From contig CBDCJB010000004.1 in assembly GCA_965217605.1 (NCBI GenBank), positions 1 to 64,000 of the forward strand: a stretch of DNA of 64,000 bases, written 5' to 3'. Below, one piece after another: positions 1-8,500 of this stretch (the stretch's first letter is position 1; every line of letters begins with the position of its first letter). A model generated the notes under the pieces. The model worked only from the letters and a program-made list of their open reading frames with translations, was not told the DNA's origin and did no database searches. Source of the DNA: JAYYZW01 sp965217605 (GTDB lineage: Bacteria; Pseudomonadota; Gammaproteobacteria; Ga0077536). Made by a program: the position numbers and the translations under genes.

Positions 1-1923
1 CCGAGGCGTCGTCGAGCGTCAGACATCGGAGGTGGCGGGCGATGCCGGCCGAGCGCGTCCGCCGCAGCGCATCGCGACCGATGAAGTCGCCCTTGCGCAG
101 TTTGACCGCGAAGCCCAAGCCGGCCTCGTACGGGTTGTACTCGGTGTGGATGTCGGCGCCCGGAACCATCCTGGGGAACCTGACGCTCGATCCAGGCCCT
201 GTCGTGCTCCGAGGTGGCGCCGCCCGTCACGATCATGAACCGGTCCTCGGCGAGCCGGGTCACGGTCAGGTCGCACTTGATGCCGCCTGTCGGGGTGAGC
301 ATGGCGGTGTAGACGATCGAGCCGACGGGCCGGTCGATCTGGTTGGCGCACAGTTTCTGCAGCAGAGCCGTCGCGCCGGCACCGGAAACCTCGAGCTTGG
401 TGAACGGCGTCAGGTCGAACAGGCCGACGCGCTCCCGCACCGCGCGGTGCTCGGCGCCGATGATCGGCGACCAATGCCGGGCAGACCAGCCGTGGCGCCG
501 CAACCCGTGATCGGTCGAGCCGCCCAGCAGGACTCGGTTGGCGGCGTACCACTGCGGCCGCTCCCAGCCCGCGCTCTCCACGAAGTGCGCTCCCAGCGCC
601 TCGAGCCGCTCGTGGTACGGCAGCAATCGGAGCCGCCGCGGCGTGCGCATCTGCTGCTGCGGATGGATGATGTCGTAGACCTCGCGGTACTGCTGGGCGC
701 CCCGCTCCCTCACGTAGGAAGGGGTGAGCTGATGCGGCTGGAACCGCGAGATGTCGCACGACCACAGGTCGATCGAAGGCTGCCCCTCGGCGATCCACTC
801 CGCGACGGCCCGTCCGATCCCGCCGGCGTGAGTGATCCAGACCGCCTCGGCAGCCCAGAACCCGCGCACCTGAGGCGACTCGCCCAGGACCGGCATCCCG
901 TCCGGCGTGAACACGAACATGCCGTTGACCTTCCGGTGGAGCACGGCGCCGCGCAGCTCCGGCAGCAACTCGCCGGCGGCCGCCATTGCGGTCCGGAACG
1001 CGCTCTGCGACCACTCCGCCATCGACGGCATCACGGGCGCCTCGTCGTGGGAGAGGATGTCCTCCGGCTCGACGACGAGCGGCTCGTGGTCGTAGGACCC
1101 GATCACGAACCCCTCGCTCTCCTGGCGGAAGTACATGGCGCGATCCTGGTGACGCAGGATCGGGAACCGTACCCGTGACTCCTCACCTGCCAGGGCGGTC
1201 AACGGTTCGGTGACGGCGAACTGGTGTCGCAGGGGCAGGAGCGGCAGCGCCACCCCGGCCATCCGCCCGACCAACGGCCCCCAGATGCCGGCGGCGCAGA
1301 CGACGATCTCGGTGTCGATGGGGCCGCGATCGGTCCTGACCGTTCGCACCCGCCCGCCTGCGACGTCGATGCCCGTGACCCGGGTCGAACCGAAGAAGCG
1401 CACGCCCCGCTCGGCGGCCAGCGCCGCCATGGCCGCGGCGGCCGCGTGCGGCTCGGCGACGCCGTCGGCCGGCGTGTACATCGCTCCGTGGATCCGCTCG
1501 GAAAGGAGTGGGAGCCTGGCGCGCGCCTCGTCCGCTCCGAGCAGATGCGTCTCCACGCCCCACGCCCGCCCCGCGCTCACCTTGCGCTTCAGGTCGACCA
1601 GCCGCTGCGGCGTCCACGCCACCTCCAGGCCGCCGACGCCGTTCCAGACGCGGGCGCCGTTCAGGCGGAGGCGGTCGTAGAGCTCCGTCGTGTAGTGGGC
1701 GAAGCGCGTCATCGCCTTCGAGAAGTTGACGACGAACACCAGGCCGGGCGCGTGCGAGGTGGAGCCGCCGGTTTCGAAGAGGGGGGCCCTGGTCGATGAC
1801 GACGACGTCGGACCACCCGAGCTCGCTGAGGTGGTAGGCGACGCTGCAGCCGGCGATGCCGGCCCCGATGATTGTGACGCGTCCGTGCGCCGGCAGATCC
1901 GGCGTACCCGCGGCTACGGGCAT
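1..1923 (-). pseudogene. FAD-dependent oxidoreductase / aminomethyltransferase (dimethylglycine or sarcosine dehydrogenase-like), broken, runs off left edge
   Basis: Read on the minus strand from ATG at 1923, the protein opens with a Rossmann FAD motif (VTIIGAGIAGCSVAYHL). It continues as a DAO-type oxidoreductase and then a GcvT-like folate-binding domain (the GADIHTEYNPYEAGLGF block at about 60-165). Relatives oxidise N-methyl groups of dimethylglycine or sarcosine and pass the one-carbon unit to tetrahydrofolate. Two lesions are visible. A run of six C (minus strand, about 1781-1786) shifts the frame after VVVIDQGP; five C would restore GPLFETGGSTSHAPGLVF. Near 160-170 the segment ending HDRAWIERQVPQD joins the GADIHTEYN block out of frame, with roughly 90-100 residues of the usual GcvT domain missing. 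The 3' end lies outside the window. It is divergent from the enolase-like gene 22 bp away. The first lesion may be a sequencing error; the second looks like a real deletion or a misassembly. Confidence 0.7.
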
Positions 1924-1945
1924 GCCCCATCGTACACTGGCGGGC

Positions 1946-3109
1946 ATGAAGATCACCGAGGTGACGACCAAGACGTTCCTCCACCGCACGACGAGCAGCC
2001 ATGACGATCTCGGCCATCCGATTCGCGGACCTGCGCACGATGTGTTCGAGTCGCTGCTGACCATCAGCACCGACGAAGGGGCGGCGGGCTACTCCTTTGG
2101 CGCCAGTCCCAACCTGGTGGATCAGGTGATATCGCCGATGCTCGACGGTAACGACCCGCTCGACCGCGAGCGGTTGTGGCAACGGATGGCGATATCGCAG
2201 GGCATGATCCGTGATTTTCACCCTCAGGAACTGGCGGCCGTCGACTTGGCGCTGTGGGATCTCGCCGGACGCTATCTGGGTCAGCCGATCCACAAGCTCC
2301 TGGGGGGGTACCGGGACAAGGTGCCCGCCTACGCATCGAGCCCGCTGGGCACCTTCGGCGGCGGCGCGCTGGACACGCCGGAGGCGTATGCGGAGCTGGC
2401 TGCGGCGTGTGTGAAACGTGGATTCAAGGGATTCAAGCTCCACACCTGGTTTCCGTCCGGACCGGACCAGGAGCTGGATCCGAAGCGAGACATAGAGGCG
2501 TGCGAGGCGGTGCGAGACGCGGTCGGTCCGGAGATCGACCTGATGCTCGACTGCTGGCACTTCTACAGCCGGGAGCACGCGCTGTACATCGGGCGGGAGC
2601 TCGAGCGGCTCGGCTACTACTGGTTCGAGGAGCCGATGGACGAATACAGCATGTCGTCGTACCAGTGGCTGGCCGAGCAACTGGACATTCCGATCCTCGG
2701 CCCCGAGCGAGCGCAGGGTAACCACCGGGTGCGGGCGGAGTGGATCAAGGCGGGAGCGTGCGACATCGTTCGCGCCGCGGTGGGGCACGAGGGCGGGATC
2801 ACGCCGGCCATGAAGACCGTGCATCTGGCAGAGTCATTCGGCATGGCTGCCGAACCGCATGGGCCGGCCGACCAGTGCGTGCACCTCTGCGGCGCGACGG
2901 CGGCAGCGAAGTACCTGGAGGTCGGCGCCAACCCGTCATGGGAATGGACGCCGCCGCCCTGGCTCAAGTCGGACATCACCTCGATGGACGCGGATGGGTA
3001 CGTGGCGATGCCACGGGGGGCGGGCTCTGGGCTGGAGATCGACTTCGACTACATCGACGACCACGCGGCCCCGCCGCCCGCGACGCTGCGCCTCCAGCGC
3101 CAGAAGTAG
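1946..3109 (+). CDS. Enolase-superfamily (mandelate racemase/muconate lactonizing) sugar-acid dehydratase-like enzyme
   Basis: 387 residues from ATG 1946, chosen because the protein then starts MKITEV, the usual first strand of the capping domain; an upstream in-frame ATG at 1856 would overlap the divergent oxidoreductase. Mg-ligand carboxylates fit D202 (LMLDCW), E228 (YWFEEP) and E254 (LGPER). The general base pair fits D273 and H305 (AEPHGP), as in the mandelate racemase subgroup. The usual KxK motif after strand two reads K164-L-H166, so the second lysine is histidine; that favours an acid-sugar dehydratase over a racemase, but the substrate cannot be read from sequence. Family members are cytosolic and abstract the alpha proton of a carboxylate. 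The neighbouring one-carbon oxidoreductase suggests a catabolic locus. The gene looks intact. Confidence 0.85.
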   Translation: MKITEVTTKTFLHRTTSSHDDLGHPIRGPAHDVFESLLTISTDEGAAGYSFGASPNLVDQVISPMLDGNDPLDRERLWQRMAISQGMIRDFHPQELAAVDLALWDLAGRYLGQPIHKLLGGYRDKVPAYASSPLGTFGGGALDTPEAYAELAAACVKRGFKGFKLHTWFPSGPDQELDPKRDIEACEAVRDAVGPEIDLMLDCWHFYSREHALYIGRELERLGYYWFEEPMDEYSMSSYQWLAEQLDIPILGPERAQGNHRVRAEWIKAGACDIVRAAVGHEGGITPAMKTVHLAESFGMAAEPHGPADQCVHLCGATAAAKYLEVGANPSWEWTPPPWLKSDITSMDADGYVAMPRGAGSGLEIDFDYIDDHAAPPPATLRLQRQK

Positions 3110-3308
3110 CAAGTCTGCTGCTGATCTCTGGTGAGTCGGTCAGAGCTCTTCTTCATAAGCCACTCTCTCCCTTCTGGTCGCCTTGCGGGCGCTGATGATG
3201 CGTCCTACCTCTTCGCCGGTTCGCGGATCTGGCTGGGCCGTGTCAACCCATAATCACCGAGCCCGGGGTTCTGGCCGTTCAGGCAACAGCTCACTCTGCT
3301 GGCGCCGG

Positions 3309-3599
3309 TACCGTCCACTCCATCGTCGCACGCGGTATGAACACGGCGTCGGGCCTCGGTCCGTTCGTGGACGGCAAGGCGGAGATCGTCAGCGGAGATA
3401 CCTTCTACGCCGTAGTGGAGTTCTCGGACCCGGTCGTGGCGAAGCCCTGATCGGCTACGGTAACTGGTCACGCGCGGGATCGAAACACGTCAGCGACCAA
3501 CTGGAACTGGCCTCGCAGAAGCGGATGCGGCCGATCCTCCGCGCGCGTCGGGGGATCGAAGCCGCCCTGGAGTACCGGCAGGAGCTGGAGACCGACTGA
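3309..3599 (+). pseudogene. 3' remnant of a penicillin acylase family (S45, Ntn-hydrolase) gene
   Basis: Two frames joined at about 3443-3446 give one recognisable C-terminus. It runs from RGMNTASGLGPFVDGK through YAVVEFSDPVVAK, then after a one-base shift ALIGYGNWSRAGSKHVSDQLEL and on to a stop at 3599. The pattern of a final strand (VVEFSDP), then SxxHxxDQLEL, is that of the end of penicillin or acyl-homoserine-lactone acylase beta subunits. No catalytic N-terminal Ser region is present upstream, so only the last hundred residues or so survive. I see nothing recognisable in 3110-3308. Confidence 0.5.
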
Positions 3600-3668
3600 C
3601 GCTGCAAGGATCGTCTGCGCAGCGGCCTATCCTTCACGTGCGGCGCGGTCAAGCACCGCTTCGGCCCA

Positions 3669-4649
3669 CTATGGCGAGCCGGGATCGAGGCGGGCGAGAA
3701 ACTCGGCGGCGGTGTCGCAGCGCACCAGCCAGTCACCGATCTCGGCCAGCCGCTCGGGGTCGGCGATCGGGGTCAGCACATCGGCCAGACGGGCGGCGGT
3801 GTCGTCGTCGAAGCGCGCCGCCGCCTGGCGGCACAGCAGCGCCCGCTGCTGCTCAAGACCCTGTTCAAGGCCCTGTTCTCGTCCTTCCCTGAGCCACTGC
3901 TTGGGCCATTCGGCTGCCCGTTCGACCAACGTCATCCTGACATCCTCCCACGTCCGTACCGGCGGCACCACTGCGCCCGCCGGCGCCACCTGCTCGGCGA
4001 TCTGCCGCATCCAATCCACGAACGCGCGCTGCAACTCGGTCGCGCGCGGATCCCGCAACCAGAGTTGCAGTGCCTCCCGCACCCGCAGCACGTCCTGGAA
4101 CGACCGGCTCTGCTCCAGCGCCGCCACTGCGCGCAGCAGGTTGCGCCCCGGCAGATCGTCGGCCGCTACGCGCTGCACGTCAAGCAAAAGGTAGTCCTGC
4201 GCCGGCTGAAAACGCGCCAGCCACGGTCCGGCCGGAGCGACCAGCTCGCGCATCTGCCGCGTCGCGGTCCACGGCTCAGTACCGTTGTAGAGCACGATCG
4301 GCAGCACCGCGGGCAGCCGTCCGTCGGCGATCCCCGGCGCCTCGTTTCGCACCAGCTCTTGGTAGAGCAGGCCGGTGTACGTGAGGATGCGCAGCGCCAT
4401 CCAGCGATCGTCCTTGGACTGGAACTCAAGCAGGATCAGCAGATACATCCAGTGCTCGCCGAGGCGCAGGCGCCAGACGGTATCGCCGTGGCGCTTGAGG
4501 AGCTCGTCACTGACGTACTCGGTCGAGAGTTCGCCCAGGTCGGAGAAGTCGGCCGTGGCCAGCAGGTCAGCGGGGAGGCAGGAGCGCAGCAGGTGCTCGA
4601 CCATGAGCTTGGAGGCGAACAGGCGTTTGTAGTTCTCGTCGTGGAGCAT
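3669..4649 (-). CDS. Rpn-family recombination-promoting nuclease / putative transposase (YhgA-like, PDDEXK)
   Basis: 326 residues. It starts MLHDENYKRLFASK, typical of the Rpn/YhgA family, and carries a PDDEXK-like core with D56, E75 and Q77 in LLEFQSKDD followed by the conserved YTGLLYQEL helix. The C-terminus has the repeated GREQGLEQGLEQ coiled segment common in this family. Family members are DNA endonucleases that raise recA-independent recombination in E. coli, and related genes are often linked to phage defence and toxin-antitoxin function. It stands alone, convergent with the acylase remnant and divergent from the hsdM-fragment block. It may be the first gene of the accessory island. 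No frameshift or missing core residue was seen. Confidence 0.85.
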   Translation of the reverse strand: MLHDENYKRLFASKLMVEHLLRSCLPADLLATADFSDLGELSTEYVSDELLKRHGDTVWRLRLGEHWMYLLILLEFQSKDDRWMALRILTYTGLLYQELVRNEAPGIADGRLPAVLPIVLYNGTEPWTATRQMRELVAPAGPWLARFQPAQDYLLLDVQRVAADDLPGRNLLRAVAALEQSRSFQDVLRVREALQLWLRDPRATELQRAFVDWMRQIAEQVAPAGAVVPPVRTWEDVRMTLVERAAEWPKQWLREGREQGLEQGLEQQRALLCRQAAARFDDDTAARLADVLTPIADPERLAEIGDWLVRCDTAAEFLARLDPGSP

Positions 4650-4778
4650 GGTGGGACCCGCACTTCCGATATTGGCCCTGCCGGCGCTGGCGCTTCACGG
4701 AGAACCACGTCGTCGCGGCGGGCGTTCGCGTGACTCTCGATCCGCGTGGCTTGATAGCCTGTGTGCTGTCAAGCGATC

Positions 4779-4931
4779 GTGACCCACAATTGGCGAGACT
4801 TCGAACGTGCCGAACTGCGGTTCCGTGCCCTGGCCGCTCGTGAGTCCGTGGACGAGGGGCTTCGGATCCTGGACAAGCTCGACGCGGCGTTCGGCCGCAC
4901 CACCGGTGCCGAGAGCGACGATCCGCGATAA
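4779..4931 (+). CDS. Small acidic protein of unknown function upstream of hsdM fragment 1
   Basis: A 50-residue frame from GTG 4779, starting MTHNWRDFERAELRF and ending with TAA at 4929-4931. It contains a helical, charge-rich segment (LAARESVDEGLRIL) and no membrane or signal region. It lies 51 bp before the first hsdM fragment in the same direction, so it may be the leading gene of the same transcript. I do not recognise the family with confidence; small helical proteins like this often accompany restriction or toxin-antitoxin genes. It is too short for the frame alone to be strong evidence. Confidence 0.35.
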   Translation: MTHNWRDFERAELRFRALAARESVDEGLRILDKLDAAFGRTTGAESDDPR

Positions 4932-4982
4932 TCGGCACCGAACGACACCGAGAACCAAGACGAGCAGGGGAGCAGCACGGGA

Positions 4983-5330
4983 ATGAGCAACGGCGACCTG
5001 AACTGGATCGCGAACTACATCTGGGGCATCGCCGACGACGTCCTGCGCGACCTCTACGTGCGTGGCAAGTACCGCGACGTGATCCTGCCCATGACCGTGC
5101 TGCGCCGGCTCGACGCGGTGCTGGAGGGCAGCAAGCAGGACGTCCTCGACATGAAGGCCACCCTCGACGACGCCGGCGTGGTAGAGCAGGACCCGGCCCT
5201 GCGCCAAGCGGCCGGACAGGCGTTCTACAACACCTCCCGCTTCACCCTCAGTGACCTGCGCGCCCGCGCCAACCGTCAGCAGCTCAATCAACTTTCCGGC
5301 GCGGCCCGACGCGTCCTACCTAACGTATAG
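4983..5330 (+). pseudogene. Type I restriction methylase hsdM, 5' fragment, copy 1
   Basis: 115 residues starting MSNGDLNWIANYIWGIADDVLR, the N-terminal helical domain of a type I N6-adenine methyltransferase subunit. The match to the other three copies holds to about residue 101 (ANRQQL, nt about 5285). Fourteen unrelated residues then precede the stop. The catalytic domain (SAM motif and NPPY) is absent, so it cannot methylate; whether the stub is translated is unknown. The upstream sequence shares GAGAACCAAGACG with copy 2. The 3' junction leads into a 190-bp non-coding spacer and then the STAND gene. Confidence 0.85.
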
Positions 5331-5519
5331 GACATCCATCAGTCAATTGGTGTATCTTCTCAAGAATGAACAGATCCCATCCGAGCGCCACTTCACGAGA
5401 ACGGCCTACGGGCCCTGAACATACCAGCCGCCGTCCACCGATAGAAGTCGCCCACGACGACGCATCGCCCATCATTATGCCGCGATACTATCGAACAAAT
5501 ATTGTCCAATTGCGTCCGT

Positions 5520-8500
5520 ATGCCTAACTCAATTAGAGAGAAAGAGGGAATACAGCCACGGTCACTTCATGATCTGTGCACGACGTTCCCGTCTACTCCT
5601 GACCATGAAATCCATCGTGACCACCACCTTGAGATTTTCGAGAGCGTGTTTTCTGGTTCTGTCGACCTCCTCGTACTTGAGGGACAGGAGGGTTCTGGCA
5701 AGACCACGCTCCTGTCGCAGTTTGCGAAACGCTACCCGAGGCAAGTAGTCTCTTCATTCGTCACGCCCGTGCGACGCCACGGATACGATCCCGCAGCGCT
5801 TCGACGAGACTACTCAGCGCAGTTGCTATCGATCGTCGATCCTCGGAAGCCCTTCGCTCGGCAAGACGGGCGCGACGGTGTACTGCAGAGCCTTGTTCAA
5901 AGGCTCAAACGGAGCCATGGAACGCATACGTACTATTTCGTTCTTGATGGCTTGACGGACATCGCTGATCCGGTCATGAGACGAGAGGTTGCGCGCCTTC
6001 TACCGATAGGCTATGGCTTTCGTGTAATCGTTTCGGGTGAATTCCGATTACTTCCCCCCGAACTAAGGGATAATTACCGTATAAAGACCACACAGGCTGT
6101 AAATTTCTCTTTGTCAGATGTGCAGCAATACTTGTCCGTCCTCGACGTTAGCGACGCAGAGATTCGCAAGATTTACCAGGATTGCGGAAGGGGTGTGCCG
6201 GCAAGACTCGCAAGCGTGCGACGTATCTTGATTGCCGGATTGAACGTTCATCATGCAAGAGGCCAAGATATCCACGGTCTCTTTGAGCAGGAGTGGCAAC
6301 ATGTAATAGGTGATCACTTAGCGGCACGAATCCTCGGTATCTTAGCCCACTCACGGCATCGCCTGACTTCGCACACCCTCTCTGATGTCCTTTCGCTCGA
6401 CCACGATACTGTCCGAACGCGAATAGCTACGATTCCGTTTCTCCGACTTGACCCGCGGACCTCATACGTGTCCTTTGTATCGCAGTCCTTCGCAGATTTC
6501 GCCTCGTCGAAAATGTCAGATACTAAGGATGTCGCTATTGCGATGATTGTCGAGCATCTGACGGGGCGAGACGCAAATGAGAGCTCAGACGACGTTGACA
6601 GCGTTCCTGGCTATCTTGAGGAGTCGGGAAAGCTCGAAGAGGTGATCTCGTTCCTCTCGCCTGATTACTTCTCGAGTGTTGTGGAACGCAGCGAGTCACT
6701 GGCTCCGCTGCGACGGCAGGTCCAAGTCGGAATGAACGCCGCTCTAAAGCTTCGCCAGGACGGCGCACTAGTGCGCTTCGGGATGGACAGTAGCGCGATT
6801 ATGGAGATTGAGACCGCGCAGGTATCACGCTCGGAAATCGAAGCATTGGTAGCAACCAATCAGGTGGCACAAGCGCTTTCGCTAGCTGGGAATTGCCCGT
6901 TGCGGGAGGATCGAATTCACTTATTGGGGGTGATTGCTCGGTGTCAAAAGGAGCGCGACATACCTGTAGACGAAGACATCATCGAACAGATCCGGCGTCT
7001 TTACGGTCAAATTGATGGAAAATCGCTTGGCGACAAAGCGATAGACATCGCAGCTGACCTGTTTCCATCCTGCCCGGACGTCTCGGTTGGCTTGATCGAA
7101 CAAGGTTCCTGGTCGGAAGGTGGAGAGAACGAGCTAGACGTCGCATATATTCGCCTATCTATAGCGACCGCAATGCGGCAGAGTACGGTAAGCGGAGCCG
7201 AGGATGATTTGGAGACTATTCGGAACCGAATCAGGAATCCAAGATTACGGGGCTTTGCATCCGGGCTTGCGGGTAGAGTCCAACCAGCTTCGGAGGTGAT
7301 TGCCGAGGTTGAGCGAATTGAGGCGGCTTCAGACAAGCTGTATGTATTGAGAAAGTGGGCCATAGAACATGCAGCGCGAAAAGATGCTGTACATGTGGCC
7401 CGCTACGGACTTAGGACTGTTGTGAAATCTACGAGGTACGCACCGAATGCTCGGGTTCTGCGTGAACTATCAATGCCCTTGCTGCACACGAAAGATTCGT
7501 CGACGGCACGGTCATTGGTGAGGTCGTTTGATGGACAACGAGCAACTGTTGGCGAACTAGGACCGACAGAGGAAACAGTTAGGCTGGAATTGAATCTCGC
7601 GGTTGCGGAGTCCCTCTATGATGCCGATTTGACGTCGAATAGGTTGGTAGAAGTTTATCTAGGCGTGGATGAACTGGAGGATCTGTCTACTAAAGCGAGC
7701 TGTCTCGCTAGGCTGTTGTGGGCAATAGAGACCATCGACGTGCAATTCGAGGAAAAGGAGCAACTGACAGCCCTTTGCACTGACGAGCTCGATAGAGCGA
7801 TCGCCGATTTGCTGCGCGACACGGCCGAGCAGACGGACGTCACCCGTAGGATAATCAGTGCGATGGCATCGTGGGATGTCAGGCGCAGTTTCGTGCTCGC
7901 ACGGATGCTGAATACCGCCTATCGAAGAGAGGAAGGTCTGCTCGTGGCGATCGAATCAACTTTAGACGCCGAGGTCGAATGCGTGGACCTCAAATGCCTA
8001 CGGGAAGCGTATGATTTGCTCAGAGAACGCCAGTCCCGCGACGTTGCTGCGGCGCTTATAGTAGAGTACCTCTCGAGGAAGGGATCGGACGGCCAGCGCG
8101 CGATCGTCGACGCGGGATTCAATGCGTTTCGCGAGGTGTTCTATTCGGTTTACGATCCGATGGAACGATGTCGGGTCCTGTGCTTGCTGTATGTGCTCGC
8201 AGAGAAGGGTCTGCTCAGTGCATCAGACACGGTGCGGAGCGACTTGTCCATAGGGATCAAGGATTCTCTTTCGGAGCTTGAGCCGGGATGGGGACGAATT
8301 GACGCGGGCTTTCGAGTTGGTCGTGCTATAGCTGACTGGCGTCCGAAAGCGGCAAAGCAATACCTATGTGACGCCGAAGCTGAGCGCAGGAGAAACGCAC
8401 TCTCTTCGCTTACTTCTGAGTGGACGTATCAAACATGTTTGCGCTTGGCAATTCGCGCATTCGCAGGCCAACTCGGCCAAGGGTACGATGCCCAGGACGA

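Noticed and set aside
42..1178. 378-residue plus-strand frame at the left edge
   Set aside because: Shadow of the FAD/GcvT pseudogene on the other strand; Pro/Arg-rich with no motif.
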